From Chitinophagaceae bacterium (GTDB lineage: Bacteria; Bacteroidota; Bacteroidia; Chitinophagales; Chitinophagaceae): 20,875 bases of DNA. The position numbers and the translations under genes were made by a program. The number at the start of each line of letters is the position of its first letter. The stretch's first letter is position 1. Below are positions 1 through 8,147 of the stretch, piece by piece. Where the stretch lies: positions 1 to 20,875 of the forward strand of contig CANCKV010000001.1 in NCBI GenBank assembly GCA_947378615.1, read 5' to 3'. Below the pieces are notes generated by a model. That model saw only the letters and a list, made by a program, of their open reading frames with translations. It did no database searches and was not told the DNA's origin.

Positions 1-123
1 CTTTCATTTTGGACAACACATTAAAAACTAAAGACATTCAGAACGTTGTGCTTATTTTTGCAAAGTTTAAATAAATAGAATTTCATTGTTTTATTTTCAA
101 ATACAGCTTCAATACATTAAGAT

Positions 124-813
124 ATGAGTTCATTAACAACATTTGTCAATCATTTTAAGACAAAATCCTTACGGCAACTCGTTGCTAACTTTAGAAACGA
201 ATATATTTCAGATGGTATTAATGAAACAATCTTAAAAGATAATCCAATTGACCAATTTGAGGTTTGGTTCAATGAAGCCGTATCCAATAAACTGAATGAA
301 CCGAATGTCATGAGTCTTTCAACAATACAGGCTGACGGAAAACCGTCAAACAGAATCTTACTATTAAAAGGATTTGACGAAAAAGGGTTTGTGTTTTATA
401 CTAACTACGGCAGTAGAAAAGGGAAGGAAATAGAAGGGAATAACCATGCGGCAATGACCTTTTTGTGGTTGGAGTTGTATAAACAAGTCAGGATTGAAGG
501 AACCTTACACAAGGTATCCGCATTAGAATCAGATACATATTATAAAAGCCGACCACGAGGAAGTCAGATAGGTGCATGGGTTTCAGAACAAAGTCAACCG
601 ATAAATGACAGGGCAGAATTGGAAAGAAAAGTGGAGGAGGTAGAAGAACGGTTCAAAGGCAAACCTGTCACAAGACCCGAAAATTGGGGAGGGTATTGCT
701 TAGTTCCTGCTGTGGTAGAATTTTGGCAAGGTCGGGCAAGTCGTTTACATGACCGAATAGAATATAGACTTGGGGATGACCAAACTTGGACAAAACAAAG
801 ATTGGCGCCTTGA
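124..813 (+). CDS. pdxH: Pyridoxamine 5'-phosphate oxidase PdxH
   Basis: Oxidises pyridoxine or pyridoxamine 5'-phosphate to pyridoxal 5'-phosphate with FMN and O2; a soluble cytoplasmic homodimer. The 229-residue protein has family-typical length. Visible motifs are the FMN-contacting stretch SNRILLLKGF (75-84), FYTNYGSRKGKEI (91-103), the QVRIEG strand (121-126) and the C-terminal WQGRASRLHDR (201-211) with the terminal RLAP, close to the RLSP or RLAP end of bacterial PdxH. The ATG at 124 is preceded by an A/T-rich leader without a Shine-Dalgarno sequence. It is the only plus-strand gene here and converges on nifA, so it is a neighbour rather than a nif gene, although PLP is needed by cysteine desulfurases. 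Identification is secure. Confidence 0.95.
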   Translation: MSSLTTFVNHFKTKSLRQLVANFRNEYISDGINETILKDNPIDQFEVWFNEAVSNKLNEPNVMSLSTIQADGKPSNRILLLKGFDEKGFVFYTNYGSRKGKEIEGNNHAAMTFLWLELYKQVRIEGTLHKVSALESDTYYKSRPRGSQIGAWVSEQSQPINDRAELERKVEEVEERFKGKPVTRPENWGGYCLVPAVVEFWQGRASRLHDRIEYRLGDDQTWTKQRLAP

Positions 814-816
814 GTG

Positions 817-920
817 ATGGTGTAAATTATATGTTTTTGGCATTAGGACACACATCGTATTATTCCTCCGAGTTTCGTATGTCCTCAAAATTTTTAAAGT
901 AAAAAACTTATTTACACCAT
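817..920. repeat. Inverted-repeat element, possible MITE or IS remnant
   Basis: A perfect 11-bp inverted repeat, ATGGTGTAAAT (817-827) and ATTTACACCAT (910-920), bounds about 104 bp directly after the pdxH stop. Within it AGGACACACA and TATGTCCT form a second, imperfect nested pair. Read inward, both ends start GGTGTAAAT followed by T-rich DNA, which resembles the termini of IS256-type elements from memory. No transposase is present and no flanking target duplication was found. It could equally be a bidirectional terminator for the convergent pdxH and nifA genes, although the 82-nt loop is long for that. Confidence 0.5.
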
Positions 921-931
921 TCCCACAATAA

Positions 932-985
932 TCATTCAAGAATGAGTTAGGGAATTATCTTACAAAAATTTATCTTAAAAATTTT
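932..985. other. Short inverted repeats in the pdxH/nifA convergent gap
   Basis: TCATTC and GAATGA (932-945) form a short palindrome. Further on, CAAAAATTT and AAATTTTGC-like stretches (about 963-985) can pair, on the downstream side of nifA. Either could end nifA transcription, but neither has the G+C-rich stem plus T-run that would make this convincing. The remaining sequence up to 1015 shows nothing recognisable. Confidence 0.25.
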
Positions 986-1015
986 GCTAAACTCTGCATC
1001 ATAAGCTACACCCTA

Positions 1016-2635
1016 TCATACATCTTCGTCAATCTGATTCCTAATATTTTTATACATCTTGACATTGATATCATATCTCTTGATCCGAAGACCTATTATA
1101 CGTTCTGTAATTCCCATTATTTCAGCAGCTTTCACAAGATTGCCTCTAGTAGAGGTTAGCGTATCTATTAGCATTTGCTTTTCTACACCCTCCAATACAT
1201 TTTGAAGTGTTCCCTTTAATTCAGTATGTGATGATTCTGCTGTTTGCAGTGTAGGTGGCAAAATGTCGGAACTAATCACACCGTTTGTGCATAATATACA
1301 GGCACGTTCAATACAGTTTTCTAACTCACGTATATTTCCTGGCCAACTATAAATCATCAATAAATCGATGGCACTACTCGAAATCCGCTTAATGTTGGCA
1401 TTATTCGCTTTATTAAACTTTTCAATAAAATGGTCAGCAAGCGTAGGGATGTCTGTTTTTCTTTCCCTAAGAGAAGGTATAAATATTGGAAACACATTTA
1501 AACGATAATAAAGGTCTTCGCGGAAAAGGTTTTGCTTTATCAATTCTTCTAAGTTTCTGTTGGTTGCGGCTATTATCCTAACATCTGTTTTAATTGTTTC
1601 AATCCCTCCTACCCTATCAAACTCTCTTTGTTGTAATACTCGAAGTAACTTCACTTGAATTAACATTGGGAGGTCTCCGATTTCATCTAAAAAAATGGTT
1701 CCAAGGTCAGCTAATTCAAAACGCCCTTTTCGTTGGTTGGCGGCACCTGTAAAAGATCCTTTTTCATGCCCGAACAATTCGCTTTCAATCAAATTTTCGG
1801 GCAATGCCGAGCAGTTTACTTTAATGAAAGGCATTTTCGATCGGGAACTTGCATTATGTATTGCTTCAGCAACAAGTTCCTTTCCTACACCATTTTCACC
1901 TCTGATTAAAACGGTTGCATTAGTAGGTGCAACGGTGGAAACTAGCTTATAAACCTCTTCCATTTTGCCAGAATGACCAATAATCTTAAACGGTCTTTGA
2001 GGCCCTTTTAGTTCTTGGTTAAGCTTTTCATTCTCTTGTTTCAAGCGTTCGATTTCTTCCAATTGATCCTGTCTTAATTTCACTGCTTGTGCAATCATTG
2101 AACCAACGATACTTAACGTTTCTACATCTTGGGTAGTAGAAAATTTATCAGACTTCAATCTATAAATACCTATTGTACCCATTGCCTCTTCCTCCAATTT
2201 AATAGGCACACATATAAAGGATGTACTCTTATTCTTATTTAAATCAAATCCTGTTTTGTTTAAAAACCTTCTTTCTTGGGAAATATCAGGAATGGTTACT
2301 GAACATCCCGTCTTAACGACCATCCCTGTAATCCCTTCCCCAATCTTATAAATTCCTTTTGCTTTGGCAGAAGCGGTTAATCCGTACCCATCTTCAATGA
2401 AAATGGTTGACAAATCCCTATTTAAAATTGAAATAATACTTCTTTTTGCATAAATGTATTGACTCATCAATTCTAAAATCGGATAGAGTACATCCTTAAT
2501 ATCTACGCTACTATTCAATAATCTACTTATTTCAAAAAACATTGGGAGTTCCGATTCACCGTAGCATTCCCTCCCATGTTTGACACTACATTTTAGCATA
2601 TTCTCAATTTTTTTCTTTTTTTCCAAATTTAACAC
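1016..2635 (-). CDS. nifA: NifA, sigma-54-dependent nitrogen-fixation activator
   Basis: Enhancer-binding protein that remodels sigma-54 RNA polymerase at nif promoters. Domains in order: GAF sensor (about 30-190), a charged coiled-coil linker (188-210), an AAA+ ATPase with Walker A GENGVGKE (246-253), sigma-54 loop GSFTGA (293-298; Ser for the usual Ala) and Walker B TIFLDEIG (313-320), then a Fis-type helix-turn-helix (about 495-525). Cysteines 441, 446 and 449 end the AAA+ domain, but the CX4C linker of oxygen-sensitive rhizobial NifA is absent, so O2 sensing by that motif is not supported. The long form starts with GTG at 2635; an ATG at 2599 would give 527 residues and is equally plausible. 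It is the last gene of the cluster and has its own 176-bp upstream gap. The assignment as NifA rather than another enhancer-binding protein rests on domain order and context. Confidence 0.93.
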   Translation of the reverse strand: MLNLEKKKKIENMLKCSVKHGRECYGESELPMFFEISRLLNSSVDIKDVLYPILELMSQYIYAKRSIISILNRDLSTIFIEDGYGLTASAKAKGIYKIGEGITGMVVKTGCSVTIPDISQERRFLNKTGFDLNKNKSTSFICVPIKLEEEAMGTIGIYRLKSDKFSTTQDVETLSIVGSMIAQAVKLRQDQLEEIERLKQENEKLNQELKGPQRPFKIIGHSGKMEEVYKLVSTVAPTNATVLIRGENGVGKELVAEAIHNASSRSKMPFIKVNCSALPENLIESELFGHEKGSFTGAANQRKGRFELADLGTIFLDEIGDLPMLIQVKLLRVLQQREFDRVGGIETIKTDVRIIAATNRNLEELIKQNLFREDLYYRLNVFPIFIPSLRERKTDIPTLADHFIEKFNKANNANIKRISSSAIDLLMIYSWPGNIRELENCIERACILCTNGVISSDILPPTLQTAESSHTELKGTLQNVLEGVEKQMLIDTLTSTRGNLVKAAEIMGITERIIGLRIKRYDINVKMYKNIRNQIDEDV

Positions 2636-2708
2636 TTAGACTAATAAAAAAAATTGATACTAATCAACTTCCTAAATTATTTTTTATAATTCATGATTTA
2701 AGCAATCG

Positions 2709-2776
2709 TTTTCATGAAAAATTAAAGGAAACGAACCAAGATTTTTCGTTTTTCAAAAACAATAACAATTGTTTTT
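2709..2776. promoter_or_regulatory. Three consecutive inverted repeats upstream of nifA
   Basis: In the gap before nifA are a 12-bp palindrome TTTTCATGAAAA (2709-2720), the pair AAACGAA and TTCGTTT (2729-2735 and 2745-2751), and the pair AAAAACAAT and ATTGTTTTT (2755-2763 and 2768-2776, 4-nt loop). Three exact inverted repeats within 70 bp suggest operator sites for nifA control. The last could also be a weak A/T terminator for the preceding HEPN-like gene. No sigma-54 -24/-12 box was found here. Confidence 0.4.
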
Positions 2777-2811
2777 ATAAAATAATGCTACAATTAATTA
2801 CATTATAGAAT

Positions 2812-3210
2812 TTATGCATTAATAGTGATTCCATCAAGAACCAACGCTTTTATCTTATCAAGTACAATAACCATGTTTGAAATGTCTTCATCAGAAATAG
2901 CCTTTTTATCATATTTTGCTAGAGAACAAAGATTTTGAATATTGTCAAAATAGTACATCTGTTCAATAAGGTCATCATCAAGTTCAACAAACTTCTTCAT
3001 TTCCTTTGCCATTGTTTTCAATGTATGGCATAGTGGCAATTCATTTTTGGAAACAAATAATGCCATTATATACTTTTCCAATGACATGGAAATGGTATTG
3101 TACAAAATTTCATTCGTAAAGACGTTCTTTCGCCTTAAACCGCCAATTGATAACTTGTAATAGTCATTGGCTTCTTTTAAAAAATCGCTCTTACTAACTT
3201 CGTGGATCAT
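2812..3210 (-). CDS. Small HEPN-like helical protein
   Basis: With the ATG at 3210 this encodes 132 residues. The frame stays open to 3336, but the extra N-terminal part is basic, unlike the rest, and would overlap nifV by 50 bp, so I prefer the internal start. The protein looks all-helical. The stretch around residues 37-70, with YNTISMSLEKYIMALFV followed by an LPLCHTL turn, resembles the core of HEPN proteins (helix with EK, then a histidine before the next helix). The RX4-6H motif of HEPN ribonucleases is not present, so nuclease activity is not supported. It starts 76 bp after nifV and precedes nifA, which suggests co-transcription and a regulatory or partner role in nitrogen fixation. 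I do not recognise a named family; the HEPN call is tentative. Confidence 0.55.
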   Translation of the reverse strand: MIHEVSKSDFLKEANDYYKLSIGGLRRKNVFTNEILYNTISMSLEKYIMALFVSKNELPLCHTLKTMAKEMKKFVELDDDLIEQMYYFDNIQNLCSLAKYDKKAISDEDISNMVIVLDKIKALVLDGITINA

Positions 3211-3286
3211 GTGCTTAATATTAATTGTGATTGAATGAATTATTTCTTTAAAATTGATGAATATCCTTGTTGGTTTAATCTGTATT

Positions 3287-4408
3287 CTAAACAGAAAACT
3301 GATATAATTCCTTGACCTCATCCTGAGAAAGTGCACGCTTTAACCTGCGTGACCTTTCTTTTATCTTATCCAATAATTTATTGGATTCGGGTTTAGAAAT
3401 TGATAAGGCAACACTGTTCAGATAGTGCATCAAAGCAGCAGTACCCGAATGTTTTCCAAAAACAAATTCCCCTTGTTCCCTACCCACCATTTCAGGAATG
3501 ATTATTTGGTAACTAAGTCGGTTATTTAAGATACATTTTGTATGAATGCCCGATTCGTGACTAAAAACCTTACTTCCGATGATTGGCTTTTGACAATGAA
3601 TGTCTATTGCAGCCGCTTTACTTACGGTCTGACAAAGGCTATTCAACTTCTTTGTATTGATACCATGCGAGAAACCTCCCATCATTTCGAGTGCAACTGC
3701 CACTTCTTCCAAAGCTGCATTACCTGCCCTTTCTCCAATACCATTTACAGTAAGGCTTGTCGCATCCGCTCCCGATTGTACGGCAGTAATTGTATTGGCA
3801 GTTGCCATTCCTAAATCGTTGTGACCATGAAATTCCAAAGAAATATGTGGCACTTCTCTTTTTATCTTAGCAAACAGATGGTGAGTTTGCAAGGGCGTTA
3901 ATTTTCCTACCGTATCGGCAATACGCAATCTCGATGCACCTAACTGTTGTGCAAATCCTAAGAAATAAGAAAGGAAAGAATATTCAGCACGGGATGCATC
4001 CTGTGCACCGATAGCCACAAAGTCAAACTTATCGGTAGCATAGTTTATTAATTCTAACATATTGCTAATTACCCAATCATAATTTTTTCCCATTGAATTG
4101 AGCAAAATGTCTGACACAGGAAAGGAGATGTTGATACTGTTTACACCACTCTTCACTGCTGCCTCAATATCATGTTGTGTTGCCCTGCACCAAGCAGTAC
4201 ATTTAAAACCAAAATCCATAGAAACAATGGCTTTGATGTCATTTATTTCCTGTATTCCCATTGCAGGAGTGCCCACTTCTATTTCCCTGACACCCACCTC
4301 TGCAAGCAATTCGGCTATCTTCAATTTCTCGTGAAGCTCAAAAACGACTCCTGGTGTTTGTTCACCATCACGTAAGGTCGTATCAATTATCAGCACATCC
4401 TTTTTCAT
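3287..4408 (-). CDS. nifV: Homocitrate synthase NifV
   Basis: Condenses acetyl-CoA with 2-oxoglutarate to give homocitrate, the organic ligand of FeMo-co. It is a DRE-TIM metallolyase of 373 residues: TLRDGEQTPG near the N-terminus (11-20), metal-binding HGHND (194-198), GIGERAGN (223-230), and the C-terminal SHESGIH and GKHSG segments typical of homocitrate and isopropylmalate synthases. The protein lacks the long C-terminal regulatory domain of LeuA, which favours NifV over leucine biosynthesis, as does its position between nifB-ferredoxin and nifA. A candidate terminator lies upstream, so nifV may start a separate transcript that includes the HEPN-like gene. Confidence 0.93.
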   Translation of the reverse strand: MKKDVLIIDTTLRDGEQTPGVVFELHEKLKIAELLAEVGVREIEVGTPAMGIQEINDIKAIVSMDFGFKCTAWCRATQHDIEAAVKSGVNSINISFPVSDILLNSMGKNYDWVISNMLELINYATDKFDFVAIGAQDASRAEYSFLSYFLGFAQQLGASRLRIADTVGKLTPLQTHHLFAKIKREVPHISLEFHGHNDLGMATANTITAVQSGADATSLTVNGIGERAGNAALEEVAVALEMMGGFSHGINTKKLNSLCQTVSKAAAIDIHCQKPIIGSKVFSHESGIHTKCILNNRLSYQIIIPEMVGREQGEFVFGKHSGTAALMHYLNSVALSISKPESNKLLDKIKERSRRLKRALSQDEVKELYQFSV

Positions 4409-4492
4409 GGTTTTACATTTTAGTTAAAAAAAGGTCTCAACACATAGGCATATAGTCTCAGATAGAAAGACATAGTTTTTTCTATTCCTTAT

Positions 4493-4542
4493 AAAAAAGA
4501 AGTTCACATAGGATGCTACTTCGTAACATTCAGCAACTTCTT
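4493..4542 (-). terminator. Candidate intrinsic terminator after the ferredoxin gene
   Basis: On the minus strand AAGAAGTT (4542-4535) pairs with AACTTCTT (4504-4497), and the second arm runs straight into four more T (4496-4493). The 30-nt interior holds a smaller imperfect stem around ATGTTACGAAGTAGCAT. A stem ending in a T-run 50 bp after the ferredoxin stop fits intrinsic termination before nifV; the stem is A/T-rich, so read-through is likely. Confidence 0.5.
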
Positions 4543-4594
4543 ATTTTATTCCTTCTTTACAGAAATGGGTTAGTAAGAATTAATCAGAATTTAA

Positions 4595-4900
4595 TTAATC
4601 ACAAATCAGGTATTTCTCAACCGCCTTACCTTCTTCTAGAGCTTCGAGAATTTCATCAACCGCTTCTTCGTTAATGGCACCGTACCAAAAATTATGTGGA
4701 TGAACAACTATTACAATACTTTGCGAACAAACATTCAAGCATCCTGTACTTGAAATTACGGCATCGAAACCATGGGCTGGGGCTTCTTCCATCAAATAAT
4801 TAATAATTTCAGGGGCATGCTTTTTGTTACAACCACCTTTTGGTTCTGCACCAATACGATATGAATTACATACTAAAATATGAATTTCAGGCTTCTTCAT
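4595..4900 (-). CDS. Thioredoxin-fold [2Fe-2S] ferredoxin
   Basis: A soluble electron carrier of 101 residues. Cysteines 11, 24, 54 and 58 have the C-X12-C-X29-C-X3-C spacing of thioredoxin-like [2Fe-2S] ferredoxins (Shethna-type and NuoE-like fold); the segment STGCLNVCSQ (51-60) is characteristic. A further cysteine is at residue 100. Similar ferredoxins follow nifB in other nif clusters, including green sulfur bacteria. It may pass electrons to NifB, to cofactor assembly or to NifH, and the sequence cannot decide between these. It lies 180 bp after nifB, with a possible terminator in between. Confidence 0.88.
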   Translation of the reverse strand: MKKPEIHILVCNSYRIGAEPKGGCNKKHAPEIINYLMEEAPAHGFDAVISSTGCLNVCSQSIVIVVHPHNFWYGAINEEAVDEILEALEEGKAVEKYLICD

Positions 4901-5007
4901 GTTTGCTATTTTTTATTATTATGAAAAGTTTTTTTACTAAAAAATCATTCGAATCCCACTATTATACCACTTGGTTAAATGAAGAAATATATTAAGAACA
5001 CTATTTT

Positions 5008-5044
5008 AAAAAAAAATTACCTCTATTAAGTGTTGCCTAGTAAT
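5008..5044 (-). terminator. Candidate weak terminator after nifB
   Basis: On the minus strand ATTACT (5044-5039) can pair with GGTAAT (5021-5016), followed directly by a run of nine T (plus-strand A at 5008-5016). A larger imperfect stem between TGCCTAGTAATATT (5034-5047) and AATATTAGGCA (5077-5087) overlaps the end of nifB and could compete. The stem is short and the loop long, so termination would be partial at best. Confidence 0.35.
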
Positions 5045-5080
5045 ATTACTTTGTTATCCTATGGAAAAACTTGGAAAATA

Positions 5081-6352
5081 TTAGGCACACCCCACTGCTG
5101 TACCCCGACAAGTATCCCCACATTTGAAAGCATCTGGCATTTTAACCGTCTTTACTTCTTTATTGAAATACACCCCTTCCAATCCTTCGTCAATAATCCC
5201 TGTCATTTGAATGACTCTAATGCCAGAATTTTGTAAAATTTTCAAAGGTTTTGAGCCAACTCCTTCTATTAACATCGCCCTACAGTCCTTTAAAGTTTCA
5301 GCCAACAGTTTCCACCTTTCATCCCCACAACCTGGCTCAGGTGTCACTCTTTCTTCTACATATTGAAAGCCATTTTGAGTTTGTTTGAAAATATACAGTG
5401 TTTCTGCCTCACCAAGATGCATATTTACCAAAGCCCCTTCTAGTGTTGCTACGGCAGTGTATGGTCTATCTTCGGTAGGCTTCAACGGACGCATAGAATA
5501 TTCTCTCAACATGTCATTCGTACCTTCAAAATCATGACCAAGTAATCCTGCTGCATCTGCCCTACATCGAGAACAATGTGTCATTAAACTGATATGTTCT
5601 TTTACTTCTTTACGCAAATTAGTCATCATAGATGCAGTTGGTTTCTCAGTATCTTCAAATGCAGTGTCTTTAGTTGGCAAAATTGGAATACAATTCATCA
5701 CATCGGCACCTAGTGAAGCCACCTTCTTTGCCACTTCTTCCACATGTTTATCATTGACTCCTGGAACTATTACTGAATTAATTTTAACTGTTATTCCCTT
5801 AGCCTTTAACAATGGAATTGCTTCTAATTGACGACTAATCATTAGTTCGGCGGCGGCTTTACCACGATAGATTACCTTATTATCACGAACCCACGCATAG
5901 ATTTGACCACCTATTTCTGAATCAATAGCGTTGATAGTTATTGTTACGTGGGTAACATTATATTCGGCTATCTTATCGATATATGGTTTGAGGTTAAGTC
6001 CATTTGTAGAAAGACAAAATATCTTTTCTGGAAAAGCCTCATTTGCCAAACGCATCGTTTCAAGGGTTTCTTCAGGATTGGCAAATGGGTCGCCTGGTCC
6101 TGCAATTCCTATTACAGAAAGATTGGGCAAATGTGCATCCAAATCCTTTAAATACTCAACAGCCTGATAGGGAGAGAGGATTGCAGAACTCACGCCTGGT
6201 CGGCTTTCGTTTACGCAATCAAACTTTCTGTTGCAATAATTGCAACTTATATTACACTTTGGAGCCACTGGTAAATGTACTCGGGAATGTGTGTGACGGG
6301 CTTCTGCATCAAAACATGGATGTGCAGTAGTGTTTGTTGTTGCTGCTGACAT
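5081..6352 (-). CDS. nifB: NifB, radical SAM FeMo-co precursor synthase with NifX-like C-terminal domain
   Basis: Makes NifB-co, the [8Fe-9S-C] core of FeMo-co, by fusing two [4Fe-4S] clusters and inserting a SAM-derived carbon. The radical SAM motif CNISCNYC (C33, C37, C40) and AGPGDPF (84-90) are present, as is HCSRCRADAAG (259-269), which holds the conserved Cys pair near the auxiliary clusters. From about residue 298 a NifX/dinitrogenase iron-molybdenum cofactor-binding domain follows, so this is the two-domain form; no separate nifX is seen. The C-terminus is a cysteine-bearing tail (C411, C415, C422). The ATG at 6352 has the expected N-terminal HPCFDAEARHTHSRVHLPVA segment. It lies 181 bp after nifN, across a repeat-filled spacer. 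Confidence 0.97.
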   Translation of the reverse strand: MSAATTNTTAHPCFDAEARHTHSRVHLPVAPKCNISCNYCNRKFDCVNESRPGVSSAILSPYQAVEYLKDLDAHLPNLSVIGIAGPGDPFANPEETLETMRLANEAFPEKIFCLSTNGLNLKPYIDKIAEYNVTHVTITINAIDSEIGGQIYAWVRDNKVIYRGKAAAELMISRQLEAIPLLKAKGITVKINSVIVPGVNDKHVEEVAKKVASLGADVMNCIPILPTKDTAFEDTEKPTASMMTNLRKEVKEHISLMTHCSRCRADAAGLLGHDFEGTNDMLREYSMRPLKPTEDRPYTAVATLEGALVNMHLGEAETLYIFKQTQNGFQYVEERVTPEPGCGDERWKLLAETLKDCRAMLIEGVGSKPLKILQNSGIRVIQMTGIIDEGLEGVYFNKEVKTVKMPDAFKCGDTCRGTAVGCA

Positions 6353-6360
6353 AAAATTAG

Positions 6361-6533
6361 AGTTATAAGTTATGAAATATGAATTATGAAATATGAGTGA
6401 TGAAATATGAGTGATGAGTTCTTTTTTACTTGAAAAATATTAAGGTATGTTGTCATAATAAGTTAAGTATTCTAAATTATAAGTAGTTATGGGACTTCTC
6501 ACTCATCACTTATAACTCATAGTTCATCACTCA
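6361..6533 (-). repeat. Spacer repeat array with complementary arm, nifN/nifB
   Basis: The gap after nifN holds copies of ATGAGTGATGAAAT-like words (6361-6420) and, directly after the nifN stop, a complementary arm (about 6495-6533) containing CACTCATCACTTATAACTCA. The two can form a long imperfect hairpin in the mRNA with a loop of about 75 nt. It shares its words with the spacer after the TonB-receptor gene. Confidence 0.75.
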
Positions 6534-7943
6534 TTAAATATATTTATAGCCTATTGGCGAATTTTCTTGCTTGTATTCTATCAGGGCATTTACTATCCTA
6601 TCGAAAAGCTGCATTGTTCCCTGATAACCAAGATGTTGTAAACGTTGAGCCCCAAATCTGTCGTGGACTGGAAATCCTATTCGTACCAAAGGAATATTCA
6701 GTCTTCTTGCTATATAATACCCTTTGCTATGACCTATGATAATATCGGGTTTCAACTCATCTGCCATTTCATTCATGGATTCAAAGTCCATATTGTTCAT
6801 TATTTTCACATCTTTAGTTTTGCCTTCGGTCAATTCATCTATCATTTGTTTGAGACGTCCACCTGTTCCACCGGAAGCAATCAAGACAGGTTCGATTCCT
6901 ATTTCCAATAGTAACAGAACCATACCAATGACCAAATCTTCTTCACCATAGATAATGGCACGCTTTCCGAAGGTATATTTATGACCATCCACATAAGAAT
7001 CTATCAATCGCCCACGTTCATCTTTCAATTTTTGGGAAGTTGGCTTATTGGAAAACCACTCCAATAATTCAAAGAATTTATCGGTTTCCTTTATTCCTAT
7101 TGGCATTCCAATCCGATGATAAGGAATATTCCTATTGACTTCGAGCCATTCGCCTGCAGTCAACACTTGTTTGGCTTTATTGACCCTAGTATTCATGGCT
7201 CCTTCATTTAGGATATATCCAAACTCAATGGAACCTCTTGCAGCACCTGTACGTTTGATATCGGAAACCAAAGTTCCACCGGGAGGAATCAAATGATATT
7301 TTTCCCAATTTGGATTATCAAGAGAATCAGAATAGTCGGGAAACAGTACATAATCTAAACCAAAACTGCTTATAATCTCTTTCAAATGACGGATATCTTG
7401 AGGGGAAACAAAACCAGAAAAGATATTGATATGTTCCCCGACTTTGGCATCTTTTACTGCCAAAGTGGAAATAGTTGCAGAAACAGTCTCGTGGAAACCA
7501 TCGATGTGAGTGCCTTGATAACCTGGAGTAGAGGCATAAACCAATTCAGGCAATAATTCAGACCCCCAATTCATTTGTCGATATTCTTTTATCAACCGAT
7601 TAACATCCTCACCAATTGTTTCACTCAAACAGGCTGAAGAAATTCCAATTACTTCGGGTCTGTATTGTCTGATAATATTATCCAAACCAAGATTGAAGTT
7701 TTTATGTCCTCCAAAGATGGTGGTCTCTTCGCTAAAATTAGTAGAAGCAATATCAACAGGTTCCTTAAAATGACTGATTATATACCGACGGATATAAGTA
7801 GCACAACCTTGTGAACCATGAATCATCGGGATACAACCATGAATACCTTTGAACACAAGGCTCGCACCTAAAGGGGAACAAAGCTTGCAGGCATTGCGGA
7901 CGGAAGCGGCACTTCCTGGCATTTTTGTAGTAGATGATTCCAT
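6534..7943 (-). CDS. nifN: NifN, FeMo-co scaffold beta-like subunit
   Basis: Forms the NifE2N2 scaffold on which NifB-co matures to FeMo-co. The 469-residue protein is NifK-like: ACKLCSPLGASLVF (18-31), GIHGCIPMIHGSQGCATY (33-50), FGGHKN and CLSETIGEDV all match the NifK/NifN side of the family. It is placed directly after nifE, as usual, and differs from the real NifK upstream. The ATG at 7943 gives a typical short N-terminus. It is separated from nifE by a repeat spacer of 204 bp and from nifB by one of 181 bp. Confidence 0.93.
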   Translation of the reverse strand: MESSTTKMPGSAASVRNACKLCSPLGASLVFKGIHGCIPMIHGSQGCATYIRRYIISHFKEPVDIASTNFSEETTIFGGHKNFNLGLDNIIRQYRPEVIGISSACLSETIGEDVNRLIKEYRQMNWGSELLPELVYASTPGYQGTHIDGFHETVSATISTLAVKDAKVGEHINIFSGFVSPQDIRHLKEIISSFGLDYVLFPDYSDSLDNPNWEKYHLIPPGGTLVSDIKRTGAARGSIEFGYILNEGAMNTRVNKAKQVLTAGEWLEVNRNIPYHRIGMPIGIKETDKFFELLEWFSNKPTSQKLKDERGRLIDSYVDGHKYTFGKRAIIYGEEDLVIGMVLLLLEIGIEPVLIASGGTGGRLKQMIDELTEGKTKDVKIMNNMDFESMNEMADELKPDIIIGHSKGYYIARRLNIPLVRIGFPVHDRFGAQRLQHLGYQGTMQLFDRIVNALIEYKQENSPIGYKYI

Positions 7944-7970
7944 TGCTTTTTAATTTAAAGTGTGTTTTGT

Positions 7971-8147
7971 TGTACGTTATAAGTTTTACGTTATAAGTTA
8001 TAAGTTTTACGTTATAAGTTATAAGTTTTACGTTGTACGTTTTACGTTGTACGTTTTACGTTGTGAGTTTTACGTTGTGAGTTTTACGTTGTGAGTTTTA
8101 CGTTATATGTTTCAGAACGTTTAACGTATAACTTAAAACGTAATACT
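7971..8147 (-). repeat. Spacer repeat array with complementary arm, nifE/nifN
   Basis: About ten copies of words such as TTTTACGTTGTGAG and TTTTACGTTATAAG fill 7971-8113. Directly after the nifE stop is the complementary arm (8117-8145, containing ACGTATAACTTAAAACGTA). In the transcript this arm comes first, then a short loop, then the array, giving a large A/U-rich hairpin just beyond the nifE stop. Confidence 0.8.

Noticed and set aside
745..939. Minus-strand 64-codon frame at the pdxH end
   Set aside because: It starts with TTG, overlaps the 3' end of pdxH and the inverted-repeat element, and has no recognisable features.
3211..3336. Longer N-terminus of the HEPN-like protein, overlapping nifV
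   Set aside because: The extra residues are basic and unlike the rest, and would overlap the conserved end of NifV; the ATG at 3210 is the better start.
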